64,000 nucleotides of DNA from Capsaspora owczarzaki ATCC 30864 (lineage: Eukaryota; Opisthokonta; Filasterea), in contig NW_011887298.1 in the NCBI RefSeq assembly GCF_000151315.2, forward strand, positions 1,184,530-1,248,529, in the 5' to 3' direction. This document shows, in pieces, positions 36,701-48,988 of this stretch. The position numbers and the translations under genes are program-made. Numbering within the stretch: the stretch's first letter is position 1; each line of letters opens with the position of its first letter. Below the pieces are notes generated by a model, which made no database searches, had not been told where the DNA came from, and worked only from the letters and a program-made list of their open reading frames with translations.

Positions 36701-39427
36701 CCTGCCGCCGGCCTGGACCATCTCGTCGAGCTCGCTCGTGCCGATTCGATGTCTGCCGAGGATGTGGATGCTCGGTTTGCCTTGGCCATCGAAACGCTCA
36801 ACCTTTGGCGCGCATTGGCGCTGTATGGCCTGTACTGTGATCCTTGGAAGACCTTGTTTGGATCCATGATGGAGCAGTTCTTGGCTGTTGCGCGACTGGA
36901 TTGGAGCACACTCTTGTCGGCGACGCTGCTGGACCTTCCACGCGGGCAAGCTATTGCTGCCAACTTGTTGGACTGGACGGTTGCCTTTGTCAACCTTGCG
37001 GCTGCGCTGACCATCGTGGCCGCCGATCCCCAGCAGGCCGTGCCCACGCACGCGGTGCACTGGTCGCACGCGGCAGATCTGCACGAGCCGATTGCGCTGT
37101 TGCTCGCAAACTGCTCTCTTGTCGTGTCTCACGCCCGCGATCAGCAATTGCAAGACCGTGCGATGTTTGTGCTGTCGGTGCAGTCTCGCATCACATCTGC
37201 GTGCTTTCGGTTTTTCAGCGTCTACACGAGCGGCGCTCGTCAGCAAGTGCCAGCTCAAGATGCGGTGCAAGTTCGCGTTGGAGCGTGTGTTCGGACGGTG
37301 CTGCTTCCCCGTGTGCTGAGCTTGTTGCCCCAAACGTTGAGTCGGCTGCCCATCGCGGCAGCAGAGCGTCTGGGTTCGGAAGATGCAAACTTGACAGCCG
37401 CGCTTTCGGCCATCTTCGAGGCATCTTCATCTCTTGCCGCGTTGCCGTCGCTGCCCATTCGGCAGCGCTTTTCACACTTTGACGACGCGCTTGAGCTCGC
37501 GCTCTCGTTGCTGCGGTTTGTGAATGCGTTGCTGGTCAGCGATCCCGCCTTCGCTGCTGCTGTATTGCCGGCAGTCGTCTCGCCTTTCGCGGACGCCTAC
37601 ATTGCGGCGTACACTCAACAAAATCCAGTCAGCTCCGTCAAGCAGCAGCAGGAGGCGGAGGCAGCGATCGTCTCGGGCCAGCCAGCCACCTCGACCGGCA
37701 CCGCCAGCTTTGCAGGGTATGTGGGTCGGCGGCAAGGCTATGTGGCGTTTGAGCTCCTCGAGGCTCTTCGTCTTGCGTGGGACGGCGTGCTCGCCTCTGG
37801 ACTCGAGGAGGACTCGCAGCAGGCGACGGAGGCCCTTTCTGCTCGAGTCAAGCAACAGCGACTTGGACTGTGCATTTTCGAGCGCTTGCATTCGGGCGAC
37901 GAGTATCTCGCCAAGCACCTGCTTGTGCATGTATTAACGCGACCGGTCACACGCGACTTTGCATCCACCGAGGATGCGCATGCCGTGTTTTTCGAGAAAG
38001 TCGCAACTGCACCCACCGACCTCGTCGCACTGGGGTGGAAGGCTGAGAATCTGCTGCGGCAACCTCGCGGTGCTGAAGTGTTGCGAGGCGCCTATCTACA
38101 CTTGCTGGCTCCGACCGCGACCATTTCTCACGCTGAAGCGCGTCATTCGCACCTGCCCTTGCGGCTCGGCTCGTTCGTTCTCCCTTCTGGCAAGCAGTTT
38201 CCACCGCCCGCGGACTGGATGTATGGCCCGATCGCCAAATTCCAGAGCGACGCAACAAAGCTGCTTGCGAGCGTGGGACCATTGTTTGAGCTGCGCAAGA
38301 AGGACAACAGGGCGTTCTTTGGCGACCAGAATGTTGACCATGTGACTGCCATTCAGGCTGAGACGCTGCAGTTTGTTGCCTACTTTGAGCTTTTGCACGG
38401 TGCTCACACCACGGCTTGTGCCGTTGCCCTTGGAGTCAAGGTTGCTCGAATGATGCTCGTTTTTCTCACGCAAGGCGACGGCTGGCGCGACGACCAAGTG
38501 CAAGCGTGCCTGCGCACCCTGCTCGCCAATGTCGTGTCTCACAGTCAGTTGGCGGGCGCTCCGACGAGCCTCATCACGGAGCGTGCACCAGCGTGGACTG
38601 CGCCTTCCGGGGACGCTTTGCCGAGCAGCAGCGCTCTCTTTGCAACGCTGCTTCCGCCGCCGCCGCCTCCCGCAACAAAGCCCGCGACTCTGCAACGCCG
38701 ACGCCCCCTTCACTTGACGGATATGACTGTGCCTCGCTTCGATGCCATGTATCGTGAGTTTGTCCAGCGCTTCCTCGGCGTGTCCTTCAGCGACCCCGTT
38801 TTTGGGTCGTTTGTTCTTTTGTGTCAGATTCCAAGCGTGTCCCCAGGGACTGCAGCTGCTCGGCGCATGCTGTGGACGGAGCATTCGGATGCTTTGCGCA
38901 TGCTCTTGGTTGATCCTGTGCGCGATCTGCCCTTCCATCCCGCGCACCTGCTCGACCCGCTGGAACTGGACGTGCCGCTCTTGGAGGCCATGGCGCGCGC
39001 TCTACTCGCTGGCCAGGCGCAGCGTGCCTGGTCTTCTGTGCTCTATGGCGTGGCGCTGCACCACGTCGTTGCGTTCGCGTTTGAGCACGGCGTCTGGGCG
39101 CTCCCCCTGTCCAGCAACGTCAGTGCGGATGCGAATACGGACAGCGCTGATGTGGGATTGTTGCAACCCGCAGAAAACCCGGCAGAAAGCGGGGATGTAC
39201 TCGTTGCCAAATTGGCTGCGTCCCGGCAATCCATTCTAACGGCCATCCTCGCATGCCAGCTCCACGAGCCCGTTCGTGACCTGCTCACCTATCAACCGCT
39301 GCTCCGCTTTGCCGCCAAACCTGACGCTTCTCGTCTTGCCATCCTGCGCAAACTCGCCGGAGATGCGAAAATCGACTCGATTCCGAACTCTCTCGTTCGT
39401 GAGTGGCTGGGCTCGTCCATGCAGTGA
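33737..39427 (+). CDS. RPAP1: RNA polymerase II-associated protein 1 (RPAP1)
   Basis: RPAP1 associates with RNA polymerase II and is thought to help its assembly, nuclear import or Mediator contact. Three exons (33737-34159, 34258-34393, 34482-39427) give 1,834 residues. The N-terminal part contains KPSKFALQRIE (RPAP1 N-domain style) and ENDNRLSSMSKAEILEAQEE, the family's conserved helix. The RPAP1 C-domain signature follows: VRFDFQGAVVP, then RALHHHGDEPDAAGYTIGEL, followed by LARSALPAQNVLALNLLANI. Human RPAP1 has LHHHGEEPERAGYSLQEL. The remaining 1,400 residues are helical, armadillo-like sequence without other motifs. Exon 3 is nearly 5 kb in one frame. N-terminal Ala/Ser/Thr runs are low complexity. 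Confidence 0.93.
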
Positions 39428-39532
39428 CTGCGTGATGTTTGATGAACGGATGTTTGCATAGTTTTTTTTGCAAACTTTTTTTGGTATCTTTTTGCACAAC
39501 AAGACAACAATAACAACAAAATGGATACTCAT

Positions 39533-41891
39533 TTAACGAGTCACCCCTTTGCGGTTCAAGTAGAGCGGATCGGACGAATTGGTTGTCAAGTGCATGATAT
39601 CAAGCAGCTGGTTGATAAACGTCATAATCCACTCAATGTATGGCAGCGTATCCCGTAGGTGTGTTGGCAGCTTGTTGAATCCGACCTTCGCCCCCGCCAA
39701 AGCGCCAAATACCGCGGCATTTCTATCACCCATGAACAATCCACCACGAGACGATGAGAGAGGGGCAGGATAGGGCCCCTTGGAATTCCCAATAATCACA
39801 AAACTTACGTGTCAGCATCTCCGGCACACATGGTGACTTGACGCAGGCCACCTTCAAAGGATGGGGATCCGCGGAGGGCGTAGAATCCGCATCCCAAGGT
39901 CTTGAGTGTGTATCTGAGCGATTGGAGAAGGTGAGCACACACGCCAAAACGAACAAGTTGAGATGTTTTTTGCACAGACTCGCATACCCCATTCCTTGAG
40001 AACACAGATCCAGAGCCTGTAGGCTCTCTGCAAACACGTGCTTGCGGTAGTCCTCGATGTGCTCGGGCTCGGTCATCTCGCGCTCGCCGTACTGGAAGAA
40101 CGTGAACAGCAATGCGAGATGAATGCACGACAACTACGAACTGCATACAGTCCAAACTGTAGCAACTGTACCTCATACGCGCGTTGCACCAATGCTTTCT
40201 GCTGCTCACTGTCAGAGCAATCGAATGCTCCTTGAAGAATCAGCGCAATGGCAGTGGTGACAGAGACACACGACGCAATGCATCGAGGATCTGCGTGAGT
40301 AATTTTGCAAACGTTGCGGGTGTTCTCGATGACTTTGGCGATGTCTGTTTAGCCAACATGCCCCAAAGTTAATGCTGTACTCTTTTTTTGCATGTCCACA
40401 CACAAAACAAATAAACGGGGTTGGAAGATGCGCCGACAAACCATTGTAATCCAGCACGCCCAAGATTGCAGTTCTCATCACACCGCCGTTCGCAGCAGCT
40501 CGTTTGCTGTTTTTTTTCCAGTCAGATGAAGGGGGGGGGGGTGTTACAATGATGATGATGAGTGAGGAGGCAAGAATGTCTGCGTCGAAATCACCAAACC
40601 AAATCGTTAATCCTTGGACTTACCCGCCTTTCTCCCACACCATCTGAGCCACGCCGTGTGGATCCTTGGTGAAATCTGGGTGCTCGACAACCTCCCCTGG
40701 TGAGAATGCATCAAATCAAACGTCACATGAAGGAAAGGCGAGTGAGACAACGACACGGACACTTTGTTTGCACTCACCTGTCAGACACTCAATCAAAGAA
40801 AACGAACGTACCAACAGTATTACCCAAACCAAGACCTCGAACGTCCCCAACCTCGGGAAACCCGTGCTCCACCCAGTGCAGCAAGCCTTCGGCAATATCT
40901 TGCACAACGACTTTGCCATTGTTCTTGATCAGGCTTCGCATGATGACAATCATCTGGTCGGTGTCGTCGGTCCAATCGCCCTGCACCCAACGCGAGCGGT
41001 GACGATCCCGCACAATCTTGGAGTAATCCGCCGGTCCGTCTGGGCCGTACGCTTCCAGGGCCTGAGCGACGGACATGAATTCGGTGGCGAGGCCAAAAGC
41101 GTCGCCAATGGCCTGGCCAAACACGACGCCCTTAATCCGGTCAATCACAACATGCTTGGGCAGCTTGGATCCCTGAGCGAGCGTGTACGATCTCTGCCGC
41201 GGCTGAGTCTCGTCATCAGTCTTGGACGCTGACGCAGCGCAGTCGCTTGAAATAGCACCACTCGGCGTCGCCTTTCCCGAGTCAGTGGGTGTAGTGGCGG
41301 CAGTGTCTCGACTCGTACTAGCAGCACCAGTACTGGCAGCAACAGTAGCAGCAGCAGTAGCAGCAGCGGGCGTGCTCTCAGCGGCAAAGAGATCAGCGGG
41401 AACGCCGTGAATTGGCGCGGGCGTCGTGCCAAACTTGAACCGGTAGATGTGCTCGTACCACGGCGTCAGCAACGGGTGCGTAATGTAGCTGTCGCACGCA
41501 TAGCACCAGATGCTGTGGTCTGCGAGGCTGAGGACAATCGGATGGCTCGCTTCGCCGCCGTGCACTGCAGCACACCCGTTGATCTCGCGTCCACAATGCA
41601 CAGCAAGGCACTGACAAGTTGATTTCAGTTCAGGTTGAGCACGATCGAGACATTGAAGGTGGAAACGCAGTTTGAGCGCAATCGCCGCCCACCAGCGATT
41701 CTTGTCAATCTGAGCCACTTCGATATTACCTGCAGGCACACCCAGTTCTCGGTCGGATCGCCGCACGTGCGGCATGGCTTGGAGTGCGGATTGTTCTCTT
41801 CTGTCTGTGGATGCTGCGATGCGTTGAATGGGCTCAGTGCGTCTGTTTCAACATGAGGACAGTCGTGCTTTGGGTGGACTGCGAACGCCAT
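39533..41891 (-). CDS. ZnF-UBP ubiquitin-binding finger fused to ADP-ribosylglycohydrolase
   Basis: Eight exons in consistent phase (41730-41891, 40812-41610, 40624-40696, 40442-40506, 40172-40344, 39988-40091, 39809-39913, 39533-39722) give 556 residues. Residues 11-100 are a ZnF-UBP finger very like HDAC6: CPHV, CRTCGDPTENWVCLQCLAVH, CGREINGCAAVHGGEASHP and WCYACDSYI. It keeps the Arg and Trp/Tyr that grip the free ubiquitin C-terminus. After an Ala/Thr linker (about 120-190), an ARH/DraG-type hydrolase follows. Its motifs are GQAIGDAFGLATEF (about 218-231), GDWTDDTDQM, GLGNTVGEVVEHPDF, AAANGGVMRTAILG, THADPRC and CAGDADTNAAVFG. All metal-binding Asp motifs are present, so activity against ADP-ribose linkages is likely. 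The substrate is unknown. A link between ubiquitin and ADP-ribose is inference from the fusion. Confidence 0.93.
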
Positions 41892-42128
41892 GGTTGGGTT
41901 GGGGGGGGGGGAAATGAGTGGAAAAACAACAAGAAATAAAAGACTGAGATGGCAAACTCGCGGGATTTAGGTTGGTGTTGATGTCCAACGAAATGCACGA
42001 TATGGCCCAAATGAAAAAAACAAGCAGTAAATTGTACTGTACTTTGCTCAGACAGCACGGGGAAGGGTAGAAATACAAACAACATCAAAAACATAAAACA
42101 TCGCGCATCTCTCTTGTTGCTGTGCCTC

Positions 42129-44642
42129 TTAGGCAACCACGGGATCAAACTCTGCAACAAGACCAACATGGTCAGAAGGCATTTGACCATCACGAGGATG
42201 CTGCCCAATCACATCAATCGACCGTGGTCGGAGAACGGAGGGCGAGCCAGCAGGTTGGCGGAGGTACATGTAGTCGATGCGCTTGCTCAAAAAGTTGGCG
42301 TGGGTATTGAACGTCATGCCATAAAGCGGATGATCCGATGGTGGCGCGTGTGGGAGCTTGTCGTCCGTTCGCGGGTCGTACGACGGCTCGGGTCGCAACG
42401 CCAGCCAAACATCGCGCATGTCGCCGACGCGAATGTTCCGAAGAGTGACATTTCCATTCAGGAATTGCATGGCGGTGGACAGTGGCGTGGCGTTCAGATC
42501 GCCCATGAAGAGCTGCGGGCGCGGACTGTCCCGCGCGAGCTTGCGCAAAAAGTCGTAGACACGCAAGGCCGCTACCGACCGCGCCGAGTCCACGAGCGAG
42601 AAATGGGAGACCACAACATCGACAACGCCCACGCTCGGGACATCAATTTCAGCATGGAAGAGAATGCGCTGGTGGGGATCCTCCGGGATGCGCGGCAGGA
42701 GCAGGTAGCCCGTATTCAAAATGGGGTATCGCGAGTAAATGGCGAGGCCTTCCTCCACGCGTCCCGTGAGATCAAGAGGGTAGGACATGGCAGGTTGGAA
42801 GGCAAACTAGACGGGTTTGGCCAAAAACAACAAAAAAAAAGGCAAACAAAAGTGCAGCAGGAACCAAAAAAAAAAAAAGCCCATGAGCAACCATTGAAGT
42901 TTGAACTGTCGGTATCATTTTCGCCGCCACTCCCCCGCCGCCCCGCCGCCCTCAAGCCCCACCCCCGGCTCACCTGATACCCTGGAAGATAGCGAAGAAG
43001 ATCGCTGGCTTGGTTGGCTGGGGGCAGCGAATGAACCAAGGAATCGTCAAATCGAACTTCTTGCAGTGCGACAATGTCGGCCTGGGCCTCATGCAGGATA
43101 CTGCCGATGTGGTCCATGCGGGAGTTATACTTGGCTTCGCCGCGACCGTTGGCATTCCAAATGTTAAACGAAACCACTTTGAGGGGCGCAGCCGAGGAGC
43201 GGGTTGGCGCGGCAGCTGTCAAGCGGGAATCGGTTCGCCGGAAGTAGCGGGTCGAGCGCACGGCCTCGGATTGGTGGATGGAGTAGACGGACGAGATCGG
43301 GAAGGGCGTGGAGAGAGAAGAGGAGGCGGTATAGTGATTCTTCTCGGCAGCCTGGGAGGATGCTGAGACGGCATCCGACTCGGTGACTTTAGCCGCATTC
43401 ATGTCGTAGCGCAAGAGCAGACCGTTTGCTTCCACAGCACGCGCCTCCTTTTCCGACATGGCATCGTACGTTCGAGCATCCGCTTCACGCGCCAGGCTCA
43501 GCGGCGTGTCAAACCAGGTGTGAGCGAAGAGATGCACCGTGTTGTCTGCAAAGTTTTGCGTAAAAGCCATGCGGTGTGTGTGTCGGATCCAGGTCTCACC
43601 AGCACCACATCCCAGGGCAATGCAACACCACGCGCAGCTGTACTCCCACTCGAGCGCGAGGGAAACGGTGCGACCAAACGAGAGTGATTGGCGGATGTCA
43701 TCCTCGCTCAGCGAGTCGATCGGACTGTGTCCATTCTTGGTGTGCAGCAGTTCCTGTAGCATGTGTGTAAGAGACAGAGCGTGTGTGTGTGAGAGAGAGT
43801 GTGAGTGTGCGAGGCGGGGGGGGTGGTTGAAATGGCAGAATCGGCTCGACAACAAGTACATTTGCGAAAAACTCACGAGAATGCGAACTTCGGCGATTGT
43901 TGGCAGGACTGTGTTTTGCGGATTGAAGCACTCGTTGGCGTGTGATTCGATCACAGGCAGCGCTGCATTCTGCGTCACCGCACAAGAATTCTCCGTGAGT
44001 CAGAGCCAGACATTGAACTTTTTGTGGTTTGTTTCCTGTCTCTCTCTCGTTCTCTCGTTCTCTCGTTCTCTGCGAGACTACTCATCGGCTTCATGCCCGA
44101 TGCTCAAGGATGCAGATGAGCATCCAGGTCAGGAGTCACGCGTCTTGTTCCCCACCAAACCTTGACGTGGCTCGTCCAGATTGGCTTCGAAATGGCTTTC
44201 TTTACCTTGACAATGTGGATGATGCTTGGATCGCTTGCACTGACGCGCGCGCCGTGGAGATTGACTGGAATCGCAGCGTTGGCGACCTGGCGCAGCGGGA
44301 GGACTGCGGCTGGGTGGTTGGAGGCCCTCCTGCGCGCCCTGCGGATGTCGCCCTGGATCTTTGGCGGGATTGGCTGGCCCATGTACCCCGGCTTCTTCTT
44401 GCCATCGCGATCGCCATCGCCGTTGGATGCATCGGATGAGGGTGATGCGTGGTACGTGTATGAGAATCCAAAGAGCGGTCGCAGGACTCCGCCGTACGCC
44501 AGCGTCGGCCACTCGTCGTCCTCCGTGCTCGTCGCCCTGTTGTCCACAAACCGCGTCTCGTAGTCAACGTCGTACAGCCGCTTCATCACTGCAGCAACGC
44601 GCGGCGGATCGTCCAGCAGCAGCAGCAGCGAGGCGGGCGATT

Positions 44643-44676
<34 letters not shown>

Positions 44677-44754
44677 GGTGATCATCAACATCGCCATCGT
44701 GACCACGGCAATGACAGCCAGCCAGTCACGGCGATGCTTGTTTGGCTGCTTCAT
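42129..44754 (-). CDS. Endonuclease/exonuclease/phosphatase (EEP) fold protein with N-terminal signal/anchor
   Basis: Four exons (44161-44754, 43877-43969, 42974-43753, 42129-42806), all phase 0, give about 714 residues. The N-terminus has a hydrophobic segment (WLAVIAVVTMAMLMI) followed by an Ala run written by a CAG/GCA repeat, so secretion or type II anchoring is likely. Residues 20-430 match nothing I know and include a Cys/Trp-rich block (YSCAWCCIALGCG). The EEP domain fills the C-terminal half: VVSFNIWNAN, ADIVALQEVRFDD (catalytic Glu), EEGLAIYSRYPI, VVDVVVSHFSLVD, LFMGDLNATPLS (Asp, Asn), SKRIDYMYLRQP and MPSDHVGLVAEFD (Asp-His). Substrates of this fold include DNA, phosphoinositides and sphingomyelin. 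The sequence does not decide which. All catalytic residues are present. Confidence 0.82.
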
Positions 44755-45058
44755 GACAAAGAATCAATAGAAATCAATAGAAATCAATACAAAGAGAGAA
44801 GAGAGAAAGAACAAGAAGAAGAAGAAAGAGTGGGAAAAAAAAAAACAGATTTACTTTTTTTGTCCTTTTTGAGTGCAATTCTGAGAACTTTTTGCTGTTT
44901 GTTTTTTGTTTGTTTTTGTTTTTCCAAGATTGTTGTAAGTTTTGACGCGATTTTTTGGGAATGCGAGTTTTTTTTTGTTGCTTTGCTTTGTTTTGTTTTT
45001 CGTTTGCTTTCTCAGATTTGTCGTTTCATTTCATTTCAGTCTTTCTCCTTCTATTGCA
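44755..45058. promoter_or_regulatory. Divergent promoter between EEP gene and GET2-like gene
   Basis: 304 bp between two divergent ATGs. It contains a tandem AATCAATAGA repeat (44762-44788) and long T/TTTG tracts on the plus strand. No coding sequence is seen. Confidence 0.5.
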
Positions 45059-46397
45059 ATGGACGCAGCTGAAGCAGCGCGCGAACGACGGCGGCAACGC
45101 ATCATGGCGAACGCTGGAAACCGCCTCCAAGCACTGGCAGAGACATCGCGAGCCACATCGACGGAAGCGCAGCACAGCCATGCCGATGGTGCAACGACAT
45201 CAACTGCGACGGCGACGGCGACGGCCACGGCGACTGCTCAGCAGGGAGAAGAGTATGAGCGACCTCGAGGACAAGTGGTGGCGACCGAGACAGCGACGAG
45301 TGCTGAGCCCAGTGCTGCGAATGCTAATGCTGATGCTACTGCTGATGCTGGGTTGATCAAGGAGACGCCTCAGGCACACTCGCACGCGCACCACGGAGGC
45401 AGCGTCGTGGCAGCGAGCGAGACAACCGCCGCGACAGCAACGACCAAGCCCGAGTCCAACCAAGCAGACGAGGTCACTCCAACCACAAGTAGTACAACTG
45501 AAACGAGCAAGCAAGAGAAACAAGACAGTCCGGCCGAGCAGAGGGAACGCGCTGCGTCGCAAGCCAGCCACCACGAGACCGACGCAAAGCTCGTCCATCG
45601 TCGTAGTCCAGCAACAACCACTGCCGCAACGGCAGCACCAGTCGCACCACCCGCGCAAGAACGACCAGCAGCTGGTCCGCACACACCCAAGCAACAAGTC
45701 GCACCAGCCCAACAGGCAACGCCAAAACAGCCAACACCACTCCAGCCGAAATCAGCTGCAGCTTGGGGTTGGCCCGCCTATCGGTTGCTTCTCGCCGCGC
45801 TGCTGGGGTTGCTTCTTGCTGGTGAGGCGCTTCGAGCTCTGTTGGCTGATCCTGAGATCAAGGGTACCGAGTTTGTTGTTCTGCACCGAGTTTTAAGTGA
45901 GGGTTACGATTACCCGTTGCTTCACGGAATGGTACGCGATTGAATGGGGGAACAAGCCGAGTCGCTGTTGTCACTGTATTGCTCCGGAGCTCATCTGGTT
46001 GTTATATTGCAGTCCATCATTGTAGCTTTTGCTGTCATGGAAGCGACCTTTGCAGTATTTGAAGGCAATCTTTTGCCGCTTCTTATGGTAACGTGAAGAA
46101 CAATCCAACGCTTTTGGTCGAAAAGATGCTTCTTTATTTCAACCTTCTCACTTGAAATTCTTGGTGGTTTGTTGCTCTTGACTTGCTTTCTAATAGTCGG
46201 TCTTTACCCCGAGTCCATTCGGCGGATCTCCCATCATGCGACTGTTGCCAATTGGCTCGGCCCTCTTGTCGATTCTCAAGAACGCGACGCGTGATTTCGC
46301 CGCGTTCTTCTTCCTGTTTGCTACAACTTTAGCATTCCCGCTGCTATTTGTCGCCCAGGAAGTAAAAGATGAACTGCTTGATGAGACTTTGCAGTGA
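45059..46397 (+). CDS. GET2/CAML-like tail-anchored protein insertion receptor subunit
   Basis: GET2 (CAMLG in animals) is an ER membrane protein whose basic N-terminus captures the Get3 ATPase carrying tail-anchored proteins. Three exons (45059-45931, 46013-46087, 46197-46397) give 382 residues. The N-terminus reads AARERRRQRIMANAGNRLQA, fitting the RRR...RLxxL Get3-binding pattern. A long Ala/Thr/Gln/Pro-rich cytosolic linker runs to about residue 235. Three hydrophobic segments follow: YRLLLAALLGLLLAGEAL, SIIVAFAVMEATFAVFEG and FAAFFFLFATTLAFPLLFVA, with LLSILKNATRDF before the last. The topology (basic N-terminus, long linker, three C-terminal helices) is that of GET2/CAML, but the helices are too diverged for certainty. 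A different multi-span protein with a charged N-terminus is possible. Confidence 0.6.
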
Positions 46398-46571
46398 TGG
46401 CAACCCGAATGCAAGTTCTGCACGTCTTTGTATTTTTGATACATTTTTTTCTGCTTGTTTGCCTTGGTGCACTGCCTTGGTTTTTTTTTTTCGCTCAGCA
46501 AGTCTCGAACGGCTTTAGAGACCGGGGTGGGCCATTTCTCTTTGTCTGCTTTCTCTGCTTTTTTTCCAAAA

Positions 46572-47934
46572 ATGGCAGATCTCAACCTTTCCCGCCCTCA
46601 AGTCAACGCCGCAACAGGCGACCAACAGCAACAGCTTCATGGTGCCGTCCGACCTGCCTCGCCCACTCAAGACCGCCAACCTGATGACATTCAACGACCT
46701 CGCCTGGAGGGTCATCAGGCGGCTTCTAACGAGCAGCAACGCTTGCAAGCTACGACAGGCGCTGATCTCGCAGCGACTCGCCACCAAGCCCCAGCCCTTC
46801 AAGCCTGTGCGTCTTCCATTGTGTTGGAAAAAAACAATCGCTTGTGCCGAAGAAATACAGACACGACGTTGAAAATTCTCACTTTCATCTCTCTTTTTCG
46901 ACTGTTTGGCAGCGACCAACCACGACCAGCTTGTCAGATTTTGGCAAGCTCTTCACGCCGGCCAAGTGACCGAGCAGGTCTTTCGACGGGATCCTGATGC
47001 CAACGAGGTGGACGACCCGCCTCAAGCCCAAGTAACGAGGTTCTTGACTCTGCCTGACGGCGTGTTCTGGCTTGGGAACTCCACACTGGGATCAGTGCTC
47101 ATGGTCCGCAGCTGCTACGATGGACTTTTCGATGCAATCATCAACCCGCCGGCGAATCCTGAACCACATCCATTTTGGATGGATCCTCGGGTCCGCCCAA
47201 CTTGGGTTGTCACTGGGAATCCAGGCATCGGCAAGACGTTCTTTCTGGCCTACTTTGTGTATCGCTTGTTTCTGCAGCATCCTCAGCTGGCGGTGGTTTA
47301 CGAGCCTGCTCAACCGATACCCGCCGTTCGCTACGTGCTGCAGCCTGACCAGTCTGTGACCCAAGACAGAATTTCGTTCGACAGCTTTTCCAGCCGTCTT
47401 CTTTGGGCTCCGAATCCCGAGACTTGGTACCTCGTCGATGGCAGTTCTGGCCATAGCTCCAATGTTAACACGCTACTCGTCACGTCGCCACGCGGCGGCT
47501 TGGGCAAGCTGCTCGAAAAGAACGCCAACCCCATGATGTTCATGCCAGTGTGGTCGTGGGACGAGCTTGTTGCATGCCTCCGCCAGCAGAACGCAGCTGA
47601 AGAGAGACTGCAAGCTGCCGAGGAGCGGTATTATCGTTGGGGCGGCATCGCGCGTCATGTGTTCGATGATGAGCTGTCTCTGTCTGAGTCCGAAAGACGT
47701 TTGAACGCGGCGATTAGCAATCGCACGATCGCCTCTTTTCGCGACCTGGATCTGTTTACTGTTGAGCCAGATCTATCGCACGGAATCTTTCACATCGAGG
47801 TCCTACCCGACGGCAACCCTTTCCAACGCACCAAGATAACGTTTGCATCGAGATGGGTGGCAGGTCAAGTTCTCAAACGTGCGCTTGCCACTGAACGCGG
47901 CGAGCTCATGAACTTTTTGAGGGGTTCATTCTGA
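46572..47934 (+). CDS. Crinkler/RHS-type P-loop NTPase, copy 1 of tandem pair
   Basis: Two exons (46572-46806, 46913-47934, phase-1 intron) give 418 residues. Exon 1 is a Gln-rich leader: MADLNLSR, then QQQQLHGAVRPASPTQDRQ. Exon 2 starts NHDQLVRFWQALHAGQVTEQ and holds a Walker A GNPGIGKTFFLAYFVYRL, a Walker-B-like WYLVDG, a TLLVTSP sensor-like strand, MPVWSWDELVACL and YYRWGGIARHVF. This motif order is that of the NTPase shared by Crinkler effectors and trypanosome retrotransposon-hot-spot proteins. No nuclease domain is seen on either side. The reading frame is intact. The 3' flank has an AATAAA at 48268-48273. Function in this organism is unknown; roles in genetic conflict or host interaction are known only for relatives. 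Confidence 0.75.
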
Positions 47935-48562
<628 letters not shown>

Positions 48563-48811
48563 TTTGATATATATCTGTCTAAATATGTATATATAAAAAG
48601 CGACCCGTGTGGAGCACGTTCATATGAGCAGAGACTGGGCATTGTGCACCTCTGTGTTTTTTTTTTTTCTCTTTTTTTTGTTTCGTATTAATTTTCTATG
48701 TGCCCATCTTTGTTGTGTTTTGAGATTGCACGGATGCCCAATGTTCGAATTTTTTGGAAATGCCAATTTGTATACTTTTTAAGATATGGAAGAAGATGTG
48801 AAAAATTTGGG

Positions 48812-48911
48812 NNNNNNNNNNNNNNNNNNNNNNNNNNNNNNNNNNNNNNNNNNNNNNNNNNNNNNNNNNNNNNNNNNNNNNNNNNNNNNNNNNNNNNNNN
48901 NNNNNNNNNNN
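48812..48911. other. Assembly gap (100 N, probably unknown length)
   Basis: Exactly 100 N, the usual placeholder for a gap of unknown size, ending in a CT run. Sequence between the tandem NTPase copies may be missing. Confidence 1.
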
Positions 48912-48912
48912 C

Positions 48913-48954
<42 letters not shown>

Positions 48955-48988
48955 TTGCTGTTTAAAACTTTTGTTTTGTCTTCCAAAA

